Positions 10,201-20,990 of a stretch of DNA of 64,000 nucleotides are shown here, piece by piece. Source of the DNA: Sisyra terminalis. Its lineage: Eukaryota > Arthropoda > Insecta > Neuroptera > Sisyridae. The notes under the pieces were generated by a model. It was not told where the DNA came from. It saw only the letters and a program-made list of their open reading frames with translations, and ran no database searches. Made by a program: the position numbers and the translations under genes. The stretch's first letter is position 1, and each line of letters starts with the position of its first letter. The DNA lies in the NCBI GenBank assembly GCA_958496175.1, contig OY292279.1, forward strand, positions 3,100,001 through 3,164,000, read 5' to 3'.

Positions 10201-13200
10201 TTTTACTTCCAGACAATGGTAACCAAAGATTTTACCTAAAAACTCGTAAATTTGAAATCAAGAAGGCTTGAAATTTATAAAAAAAAAATATTCCCGATTT
10301 TTAATAGTCTAAAGTGTGCAAAAAGAGCTTTAACTATAACCATTTCCATAAATTTCATCTAAGTAGGCATCAAAACTTTAAAATATAAAAAATTAAGAAA
10401 GCTATGGAATCCCAAATAAGAACAAAATAGTGTAAAAAAACAAATGAGCAATCCAAGTTGATATTCCAGTAGGAAAACATGGATTGTTTTTCGAACAAAT
10501 GAAATTTACATTGTTGATTTCCAAACAATGTTTCACGTTTAATGATTTTCCCAAGATTTAAGATTTTCAATGAACTCCAAGTATTTAACCTCACTTAGTA
10601 CTTAAAAATTTAATATCGAAATAGTTTTGTTAATTTTTTATGCCATGAAAATTCATCTAATCAATAAAGAATTTTCCCAGATACAAGTCCTACACTTTTC
10701 AAATGGTTGGCACCACTGAGTGGAAAATTCGACCACTTTTACAATCGATCTAATGCATTTTTCGTTTGTGAATCATCCAAACCGTAATTTATTTTTCATT
10801 AACAATGAAAATCCAGAGAAAACTACTTACAAATTCAATTTTCCCTTATCAACTTTTAACAAATACTAAATAATCACCAGTCATTATCTTATCTGTCACA
10901 ATATAAAACAAATGACTAACAAAACAAATGACAATAAAGCCAAACCCAAACAATTTTTCCAAAAAAAAAAAAGACAATCAAAAACAATTGCTTCACTTAC
11001 GTACTGGCGGTCACCCGATGCCGCGGAGGAACCGAGCTTTTTCGATCTTTTCCTTCATATTTTTCGTCCATTTTTTTTTTTTTTTGCTCAATAAAATTAA
11101 CCCAAACTCAACATCCGAACAGCACAAATATCAAAACTAACCTAAATGGACCTCAGAAAAAAAATGAACATCAAAACAATTAAATAATAATCCAAAAACA
11201 AGGCAAAACGCCAATCGGCATTTGTCAACAAGTTAGCGCCAATCGAGTGAGCAATTGTTTTTCCTCAATATCGTTTTCCTTTTTTTTTTTTGGTTAAATG
11301 AAACTTACAAAAACAAATTTTGACATTCATCATAGTAATCTCAATGGACAGGAAATGTTTAGACTCGATTTAGCTAATTTGATAATTTCATTTATCAATA
11401 ACAAAACAAAAAACATACACACACCCATTATTGTTGTCGTCAGCTGGAAACCTTCAATTGTTGCCATACAAACTACAACAATATGGAAATCATACCGATT
11501 TATTTTTTTTTTTTGTTTTTAATCGGCCTACTTGACTACTTACTAATTATCCTCGAATGAATTATTCAAATCGTTAATTATCTGCCGTTTTTCACTTCCA
11601 AACAAATGACTAACACATAATTTGGATTTTGGATTTGTGTCGTAATTTTTCAAGGTTAGATTGAATGCTTCGATACCCCGCGATTACGAGCATTTAGAAT
11701 CGAAATTGGTGGAAAAAAAAAGAGGGAAAACCACACGATTTTTTTTTCTTCGGCATGTCTCACTCTAATGATTTGATTTTATTTAGGTGTGGATCAATTA
11801 TTTCGTGATTAACATACTAATTAAATCACCTGTTTTTCAAAAAAAAAATTTCTCTCTCTGTTTCGCCTTATTTACATTAGCAAAAACATAACAAAAACGC
11901 ACTTTTAAATTTATATTCAACCGCAGTCGTTGGATGAAACGAGGCGAAACATTTTCCCCTTTAACAATCGTCATTATTGTTTAAAAATAAAACAAAAACG
12001 AATAAAAATACACACAACAATTGTTGCAATCGAGAATTTTGACTTTTGGCACCAAAAAGACAAGTTTAAAATTAGTAATAGAAAAATGTGTTTCCTGAAA
12101 ATAAATTTTAAACATTTTTTTTTTGTGTGTGTGCAATGATGTAACAGCCACACGTCGCTTATTTTTAGAGATAAAATGCTAATTTTTCTATTAAGTTACT
12201 TAAATCTAACCTTCAAAATCAATTTAATGTGTTAATTAACTTTCTTTTATTGCAAAAAATCAGGTTATGGGCCCCGCCAATTACATATATGCAAAAATGT
12301 CAACAGTTTTTTTTTATTTTTTGTTTTAATTACTTGCAAATGAAATTAAACAAATGCCAGTTGTAGATCTTCTTGTTTTTTTTTTCTATAATAAAACATA
12401 AGAAGTCACTTTTCAGTAATTTCATTAACTCTCATCACCACTAAGTTGTCATAAGATTTAAATGAGGTTTTATCGTTTTTAAATGGAACATTTAACAGAA
12501 AAGTGTTTTCCAAACAAAAGAATTGTAAAAAAAAAAACAAGCGACTGCCGGTTGTTGGTACAGTGGAAGTCGGCACGTTTCACATGTAATTCATCACCAT
12601 TTTCCGAGTGATTATCAATCTTAATATCCAATGACCAAAACCCAAGAACATGGCAACCAGTGGTTGCATAAGATCTATCATTGTCAGAATATTTTAATGA
12701 TCATATCAAATATTTTAATATAATTTGATTCTTCTTTGTTTCATCGTTAAGATAGCAGATTGTTTTTTGTTTTCTTCACTTCTTTTGTTGTTGCACTATT
12801 ATTGCTTTGGCTTTTGATAACGACTTTCACTGTAGGATCAATGACTTGGATTTGGATTTTATCAAGATAAGAGACATTAGGTAAATGTTGATAACTATTT
12901 CTGTTATATAAAGTATTTGTTAATGCAATTGGACAAAAAAAATAAAATAAATTAAAAACATGTCATTGATTGACCAAAAATAATCGGACACCTTATCTTG
13001 ATTCTAGATTATTGGTTACCTGATAGTTATATGGACATATCCCAATTTAAATCGATTATAAAAGACCAATTTCCAAACTTATAAGTAACCATATGATTGA
13101 TATTGAAATATAAAATTAATTAAATCAATATTTTTTCGAGACACAAAAAATATTATCAAAAAGTGGCGCATTTTTTGGATAAAATCGTGAGTACCAGCTA

Positions 13201-14197
13201 AATAAGGATATTTATTGATTTTAAATAGCGACAAAATAAGAATAAATGGTTTCTAGGAACTTCAAAAGAAAAATTTAATGATGAAAATTGTCATTTTATT
13301 TGTATTGTTATCAGTCATGGGTACATTATATCAAGGTTTATGTTTCTTGTTAATATTTTTTTTTTTAAGAGGTGCTGAGTGTTGAAATTTTTGAATGGAA
13401 TAAATAAACTTCCAACAATGTGAACAAAGTTCAAATTCAGTTGATTGAACCGATTATTTCAAGGAAATAATTTACATTTTTCCATGAAACCATTTTGATA
13501 AAAAAAAGTAAAAATACTTTTGCAAAAATTATCAACATTTCTTCAGTCCTCACATAACTTTAAGTGTTTTTTTTTTATTGTAAGAAATTTTGAAAACAAA
13601 GAAGAAAATATCACGTAACTAGGAATAACTCGTTACAGATTATTTCATAACTTTAATCATACAAAAGTGTTATAATTTTCCTTTAAAAATCATTATCCAC
13701 CATTTCCTTAAAATGTTAATATTATGCATCCTTTGTACTTAAACCATACCAACTTTTGCGTTTACAAAACGCGAAGTGCAACTATGTATTTCGTTTCAAT
13801 TTAAAGAAAAGTGTAATCGATGGACAATGACTGCATGGTGAAGGATATGGGGAATATTTTCCATTATTAAAAAACCATAAATTTTAATTTTAGCGCTTTA
13901 AAAGTGGTAATTTTCATTCCAGTGACAAAAAACGCAAAGGTCCACCAGTAAACTTAGAAAAGGCTGAGTTATTGGATCGAGATTTATGTCAAAGTTAATA
14001 AAAGATCATAGAAATCTTTAACGAAAGTCAACAAGTGGTTTGAAATCATCTGAAGGCTATGGATATGGTGCAAAAACCAGGGAACTGCAAATTGCTACAA
14101 AGCCCAAATTGAATTGAGCTTTTACATCAAAATCCTAACGAAGGACGAAAAAAGGATCCAATTTAACAAATCAAGGATAAAAAAATCCTGGATTAAG
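10201..14197. other. Intronic AT-rich sequence, nothing recognised
   Basis: Four kb of hdc intron with many A/T homopolymers. Short open frames (for example 10912-11140, 11298-11522, 11930-12139) carry no domain motifs. A few 30-60 bp similarities between neighbouring segments suggest old local duplications. Nothing supportable as a gene or element. Confidence 0.5.
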
Positions 14198-15007
14198 CAT
14201 GATCATTAGAGTGATTTTTTTTTTTTGGTCCCATCGTGAAATTTTGTTGGAAATACCAAAAAAAAAAAAAATCTCTGAAAGTTTGAGCCCTTAATATTAA
14301 TTTTAAGTCCTCGACCACGACGTGTAAAGATTTCCCATTGAAAATACACGGAAACTGATTTTTATTTTTAAATTTCTATAACTCAGTGGAATTTTATGGG
14401 ATCGCTTTTACCGAAGATGATTTTTTCTCAGAATTAAACGCTCTACAAAAGTGCCCATTGCGACAAAGTCGTAGCTCACACCGGTGAGGTAGTACGGGCC
14501 ACTGAACCTGATTTTTCCATAAAATTCAAGGCTTAATATCTCGTTTAATATTGATCTTCGCGATTTGGTCTACAGGAACTTTTTTGTAGGAAATCAAATT
14601 CTCTACAAGTTTTTAATGTATAATTTTTCTGTAGCTCTCGTTATTCACGAGATAAATGCAAAAAAAACGCGAATTTTATGGAAAAATTCAGGTTCAGTGG
14701 CCCGTACTACCTCACCGGTGTGAGTTACGACTTTGTCGCAATTGGCACTTTTGTAGAGCGTTGAATTCTGTGAAAAAACCATCTTCGGTAAAAGCGATCC
14801 CATGAAATGCCACTGAGATATAGAAATTTAAAAATAAAAAATCAATTTCCGTGTATTTTCAATGGGAAATCTTTACACGTCTTGGTCAAGGACTTAAAAT
14901 TAATATTAAGGGCTCAAACTTTCAGAGAATTTTTTTTTTTGGTATTTCCAACAAATTTTCACGATGGGACCAAAAAAAGTCAAAAAAAAATCACCCTAAT
15001 GATCATG
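14198..15007. mobile_element. 810 bp foldback (long inverted repeat) element
   Basis: The left arm 14198-14527 and right arm 14671-15007 are reverse complements at roughly 90% or better over about 330 bp, with a 143 bp loop. The termini read CATGATCATTAGAGTGATTT and, on the opposite strand, CATGATCATTAGGGTGATTT. The arms include ACCGGTGAGGTAGTACGGGC and its partner GCCCGTACTACCTCACCGGT. There is no coding capacity. This fits a foldback/MITE DNA transposon; an inverted duplication is the alternative. If transcribed as part of the hdc pre-mRNA it would form a very long hairpin. Confidence 0.9.
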
Positions 15008-15072
15008 TATCAATTTCAACGGTGAAACCAAACACTATTGGCAAAAATCAAAATTGATTTTATTCCTCTAAC

Positions 15073-15390
15073 TTTGAACTGTAAAACTATTAATACAATG
15101 TATAAAATATATTGTGGTTTTATTTTTGTATCAAAAAAAATCTCAAATATATTTTAACGTATTTTGATTGCCAAGCAATCATCCCCAGTGGGCATCAATT
15201 TGTATTAGATCACTTCGTAATTGCTATGGGATAAATCACTGAAATGACTTGATGACTATTGAGGAAGATTTCTTGGCAATCGAAATACGTATCTGAGCAA
15301 CACGTTTGAGCTTTTGTTCAAATTTATTGGTATAGAATAATTTTGTTAGTAAAGTTATATTAAAAAGACCACAATATAATTTAAATATAT
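15073..15390. mobile_element. Penelope-like inverted element with hammerhead-like cores
   Basis: Two copies of a 'TTCTTGGCAATCGAAATACG'-type motif lie in opposite orientation. The plus copy is at 15259-15292 (TTGAGGA, hairpin GATT...AATC, GAAATACGTATC). The minus copy is at 15187-15161 (CTGGGGA, GATTGCTTGGCAATC, AAAATACG). Flanks 'TATATTGTGG' and 'CCACAATATA' are also inverted. The same arrangement occurs at 52259-52560. CUGANGA-hairpin-GAAA is the hammerhead ribozyme core, known from the terminal repeats of Penelope-like retroelements. Both cores here carry substitutions and are probably inactive. Confidence 0.55.
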
Positions 15391-18119
15391 GAGGCTTTTA
15401 GAGGCAAAGAATTACTTTTAAAACTTTTTGGTACACCTATCAATAAAAAGTAATCATTTCTAACAAAAGATTATTAAAAATTTCTAAGTACAATTAAATA
15501 AATGATTAAGAGAAATATAACCTTTAAAAACAATTACATTTTTAATGAAATTGTTGTTTAAAACACGTATGAGCTTTTATTAAAATCTAAAGAAGAAACA
15601 ATTGAATAATCAACAATTACATGTTTTTTTGTTGAAACAAAATTACAACAATAAAACATGTAACAAACATAATAAACAAGAATCATCATGAGCTTTATCT
15701 TCAGCGCCCTCGTCTTCTATTCTATTGTTAACATTCACTCAGTACTACCACTAACAGTGAGAACTGAGCTTTACGTTTCCAGTCGAGAAAAGAGCTTTCT
15801 CTGTCTCTATCACAGCTTTGGTTTCGGTTTTGTTTAATACTTTGTTAAATCCAGCAAAATATATGTAGAAAGTTTTCGGTTCTATATGGGAATTTGGTCA
15901 TGTAAAACTTTTAAATAAGATTTCTCCTCCTAAAAGCTCATTACATTACCTTGAGCTTTCACGGTGAAAGTAAAAGATATGATTGGATTACAGACGAGGG
16001 ACGTAGGAAGAAAAAACATGCGTAGTTCTATTTACTATTGAAATTAAACATTTGTATGAGTATCGTCGTTTGTTTGTTATCCGTATATCAATCGATTGTT
16101 TCTCTGCGTTTTTGTCGTGTCTTGATCTTATCGTTTAAACAATTTATTTAATGAAAATTGATGAGTCAATATTTTATTTATCTTTCATTCAATAAATAAT
16201 AGCGAAAGTGGAAACAGAGAAAAAAAATGAAATACTTTCCACACAATTCCATCACTCGATCTCTTACACCCGTTTTTCTAAGGTAGGGGTGGGGTGGGAG
16301 ATGGGGTGGCAAATCCATCTTGATTCCCGGTTTCCTTTAGCATTTTAAAAGGTATTGGGCGAAACTTGACAAGTGTGTGAGGGTGGCAGGGGGACGGTGA
16401 AGAAGTTGCACTTAGAAAATATTGGAAAATTTATCGCAATAATAACAATAACAATTCGATAAAATGAAAATAAATTGTGGATTTCAATCAAAGATGGCCG
16501 TGACGTGGTCGTATTTATTTAGTTGCGATTGTCTTTTCTTCAAATATTTGACGATCGATTCGATGAAATCGTTGAGTTCGGACGTTTTTAATATTTACAA
16601 TCGTAAAATTAACATGGAGAAATGTGAAACGTCTCAAATGGAATGTAAAGTGCAATCGTTGAGGTGTTTCGCCGTATTTTACGGGGTCGTAAACAAATAG
16701 GTGGTAGTTTGTATTCCCGTAGTTCCCGTTTGGACACCAGGGAGGGACTAAGTGTTGATTTTCGTGAGAAAAACGGAAAATACGTTTGGGGGCGGTGTGC
16801 GGTAGGGAATGGGTAAGTTTTTATGGAGACAAAAACATAAAATTACGAAGGGAAAATTCGCTAATATAAATAAATGCACACGTACACCTGAAATGGTCAC
16901 AGACGGCGGACAAAACGCTATATAATAAATTTTATTATTTCTTAGGTTTTTTTTTCTCTTGTCGTTGCAATTCTGGTGCTTTTTACATTCCCAGGTTATG
17001 GCAGACTTGTGTTATAATTTTTATTGGCTGCCGCCATTTTTCTTCAGATATAACACCTCAAATTGTTTAAATATTAATTTATGATACAAATGGCTAGACT
17101 GGACCAATTTTATTACAGAGTTTTCGATTTTTTTCCGTAAAAATCAATGAATGTAAGACGACATCGATAAGCAGCATCTAGTCAAAGGTTTAACTTAGAA
17201 TTTTCCCTCCCTTGCAGATATACAACTCGACAGTCATAAAGAGTAATTCAAAAGTTTAGATTTTACTCGATAATAAAAATATATGGAAATTGTGCAACGA
17301 ATTTCATACAGAAATTTTGTTATTAAAGATTTATTTTCATACTTTCAAATTTAAATCGTAAATAGAAAATGGAAAAACGAGCAAAAATTTTGCATTTCAA
17401 AATTATTTAAATATTATGCGTTCAAATAATGCATTTCATTGTTTGAGGCAAAGACTGATATTTTCTATGTTATAAAGAATCAATTTAAAGTGGTCTCGTC
17501 TTCCAACAAAATGATGAAATAGTGACTCACCGGTGACCCACGCTTTGATCGATTGCAACAAACAATTTATGATAAATTGTTATTTGATTTAATTGCTGAT
17601 TCCTAGTTGGTTTCTTTTAATATCAAATAAGGAAACTGCATTAATTCTACGATTAAAACAAGAAAGTTAAACATATTTTACTTTCTTAATATAACAATTT
17701 GCATCAAACAATTTACCAATTATGGCTGTAAACGTTTACTTTTTGAAAATCAAGATTTACATATTTTGCTCGTTTAAATCAAAAGTTTTCAGTATTTGCC
17801 CAAATCCACATAAATTTAAACCCACAAATATTGGAAAATTGCCTCTGTTTAACGGCCAACAATAATGAGATAATGAGCCGCTTTTACCCTACAAAATAGT
17901 GGTCATTATGGCAACAGAAATGAGTTTGTGTTTTGAAATTTAAATGAATTACTTCCTAGGTTTTTTTGGAAGATAATTTTTTTTTTTGGAAAAGAGAAAT
18001 TGGTGGCTAATTTGATATAAAATGAGCCACTTGTTATGCAATAAAAAAAGCAATTTTCTGAAAATGTGTAATTGATATGTTTTCGATGTGAAATGAAACA
18101 CGTAAGTATGAAAATTTTA
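15391..18119. other. Intronic sequence, nothing recognised
   Basis: AT-rich hdc intron. A short open frame at 16464-16700 has no motif. A G-rich purine stretch lies near 16280-16310. No repeat family was recognised apart from homopolymers. Confidence 0.5.
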
Positions 18120-20220
18120 ATCTTGTTAATAGAAAAACCAAAATCTAATAAACAATTCTAGGAATACGAGGAACATTTGGAAAATGGAATCACAGGGGAT
18201 TGAAGGACCAGAAAAAATTAATCAAGATGATTTATAATCGTTGTAGCTGAAAAATAAAGTCAATTAAATGATTTTTATGGGATTCCAATGAAAAAAGGGA
18301 GAATAAGAATGGTAAGGAGGATGCTGGAAAAGGCTAGAAGAAAAATAATGTTTTGGCAAAGATAAGGGAAGAAAAATCGTATTCATTTGGATAAAGCAAA
18401 TATTCAGTTTTAAAACTTCAACTCCATAAAAACTTTAAATGTAAGTATAAAAATGTTATTTTTTTAAATGACAAAAATTAAATTCCTTTCTAGGATTCAA
18501 AGATTACAAAGAAATTTTAAGAAAATTAATTTCCAAACCACAGAATCGTAATGGGATAATGGAACCAGGGAATGACTTAAGAAATTCCATGGAAAAAAGG
18601 GGAATAAGAATGATAAGGTGGATATTGGGAAAAGTTAGAAGGATAATGAAGGAAACAGTAAGATAGAAAGGATGGGGAAAAAAGAAGGTTTTTAAAAAAG
18701 ATTTACGAAGAAAAATTGTAGAGATTTGGACAAAGCAAATCTTCAGGTTTGAAATCCAAAATCCTAGGAACCTAAGTATGAAAATTTTACCTCTTTCAAA
18801 AAAATTCTTTGACACTTAAATCCTTTCGAAGATTCCAGAAATTTAAAGAAATTTAAAAAAAAAAAAAAAAATTCGAACCACAGAAACCTAATGGGATTAA
18901 AAGACCAGAAAAAAACATTTTGTTGTTTAATTATTGTAGATCAACAATAGAGGCGAAGGGATGATATTTAAGAGATTCCATTGAAAAAAAGGGGAATAGG
19001 AAAGTAAGTTGGATGCTTGGAAAGACCAGAAGGATAGAGAAGGAAACAGTAGGATAGAAGTAATAGGAAGGAAAAAAAGTTTTTTAAAATGAATGAGGAA
19101 GAAATTTGAAAAAAGCAATTCTTCAATTTTGAAAGGCAAAATCCTGAAAAATCTAAGTATGAAAATTTTACACATTTAAATTAAAAAAAAATAATACAAA
19201 ACTACTTAAATCCATTCTCGGATTCCAGAAATTCATAAAACTAGAAAAAAAATATTGAAATTGAGAAAACAAGATCCTAATGGGAAAAAAGGATCAGAAA
19301 AAATCAATCAGGTTGTTGTTTGAAGGTTGTGTATCAATTGAAGAGTCCAGGGAATGATTTTTAAGAGATTCCATAGGAAAAAGGAAGAATGACAATGTTA
19401 AGATGGATGCTGGGAAAGGTCAGAAGATTAACTTTAATTTTATTTATTTTTAGTAGGATAGTGGACATGAATGGATGTAGATCCATATACTAATTATTAA
19501 TTTCTTCAGTCTTTTATTAGACCTTCATCAGGCTTCTAAAATCATACAAACACATGTATTACAGAATTCTTCAAAACATTAAATTGAGTGAAATTTATAC
19601 TACGTAGTAGTTGGGGAATGGGATGAAAAATAATTTGATTTCGGCAAAATAAATCTTCAGTTATGAAAGTTAAAATCAAAAATACTAAGAAAACTAACTT
19701 TTTTCTAAGATTCTAAAAGTTCAAAAGAAAAAAATATCAAATTTTGTAACCACAGGATCCTAAAAGGATTAAAGGACCAGAAAAAAATAATTAGGTTGTT
19801 GTATGATGGTTGTAGATCAATAATAGAGCCAAAGGAAAGATTTTTAAGAGATTTCAATGAAAAATACAGATAGATGAATGCTGGAAAAAGACAGAAGGAT
19901 AAAGGAGAAAACAGTTGGATAAAAAGAACGGGAAAAAAACAATTAAAGAATAGGATTCCAGGATTTCAGACATTGGAAAAAAAATTTTGAAACTACAGAA
20001 TCTCAATGGGAAGAAGGGACTGAAAAAAATCAATAGGTTGTTTTTTGATGGTTGTAGTTCAATAATAGTCGAAGAAATGATTTTTTTAAAAGATTCCATT
20101 AAAAAAATGGATGTTGATGGATCTTGGGAAAGACCAGAAGAAGAAAAAATAGATTTCAGTTAGATAAAAAGTACGAGGAGGAAAAGAGAACAAAATAAAA
20201 ATCGTTGAATTTTGGATAAA
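18120..20220. repeat. Diverged tandem array, about 6 units of ~300-350 bp, interrupted once
   Basis: Units share 'ACCACAGAATCCTAATGGGA', 'TTAAAGGACCAGAAAAAA', 'TTTTTAAGAGATTCCATTGA', 'AAAAGGGGAATAAGAA', 'GGATGCTGGGAAAG' and 'GAAGGATAATGAAGGAAACA'. Copies begin near 18120, 18490, 18830, 19210, 19690 and 19960. The fourth copy is broken at about 19441-19620 by an unrelated fragment with a hammerhead-like motif. All units have the same orientation, are purine-rich on plus, and contain no ORF. Confidence 0.85.
19441..19620 (-). mobile_element. Insert in tandem array with hammerhead-like core (Penelope-like fragment)
   Basis: On the minus strand, 19531-19501 reads CTGATGA, then A-GGTCT-loop-AGAC(T), then GAAGAAA. 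This is a near-exact hammerhead core: CUGAUGA box, 4-5 bp stem II, and a GAAA box with a one-base insertion. The order 'CCTGATGAAGGTCT' is typical of hammerheads in Penelope-like retroelements. The surrounding 180 bp is foreign to the array unit it interrupts. Fragmentary and probably dead. Confidence 0.45.
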
Positions 20221-20554
20221 GCAAGTTTTCATTTCTGGGAGTCGATAAAGTTATAAACTTTGGAAAAACCAATTTTAATTGTTAATTACCGTCTCAATAA
20301 CGAAGATTAATAAAGAAAGGGTTAATAAATATTTGTAAGTCAAAAAATATTAAATAGTTGCTCGATTGAAGATTTAAGCCCAAAATCTACCAGCTTGAAT
20401 AATTTCACTCCGCTACCGATAGACTTGAAAAACCAAGCAATAATTGTTAAATATTTTTGAAATATTAGCACTTAGAGAATGATTTTCGGCCAAAAAAAAT
20501 AAAGGAAAATAAATCATTGACCATATTTTTATCGCTTTTTTCAAAATAAATCAA

Positions 20555-20990
20555 ATTTTCTCCCATTTTTCAACTTTTAAGCTTTCAGTCCAAGGTTTTC
20601 AGTCTTTTTTTTATGGGATGAGAAACTTTAATGATTTGGGCTATTGAAATTTTTTCATCTCTACATGAAAACATTCAGGGAAGTGGAGGGAAATTAAAGC
20701 TTGAGTTTTTTAAAGAAAAAAAATATTTTCAGATAGTTGAGCTTTAGGCACCTAAATTCAAAATAAATCAATTTTTTCCCCACTTTCCAACTTTTGAGCT
20801 TTCAGCCCAAGGTTTCCAGTCTTTTTTTTATGGGATGAAAAACTTTCACGATTTTGGCTATTGAAATTTTTTCATCTCTACATGAAAACATTCAAGGAAG
20901 TAAAGCAAAATTAAAGCTTAATTTTTCTATAGAAAAAATAATATTTTCAGATAGTTGAGCTTTAGGCACCGAAATTCAAAGAATTAGTCA
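20555..20990. repeat. Tandem duplication, ~195 bp unit
   Basis: 'TTTTAAGCTTTCAGTCCAAG', 'TTTTTTTTATGGGATGA', 'CATCTCTACATGAAAACATT' and 'CAGATAGTTGAGCTTTAGGC' each occur twice, about 190 bp apart (from ~20555 and ~20750). Identity is roughly 90%. Confidence 0.85.
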
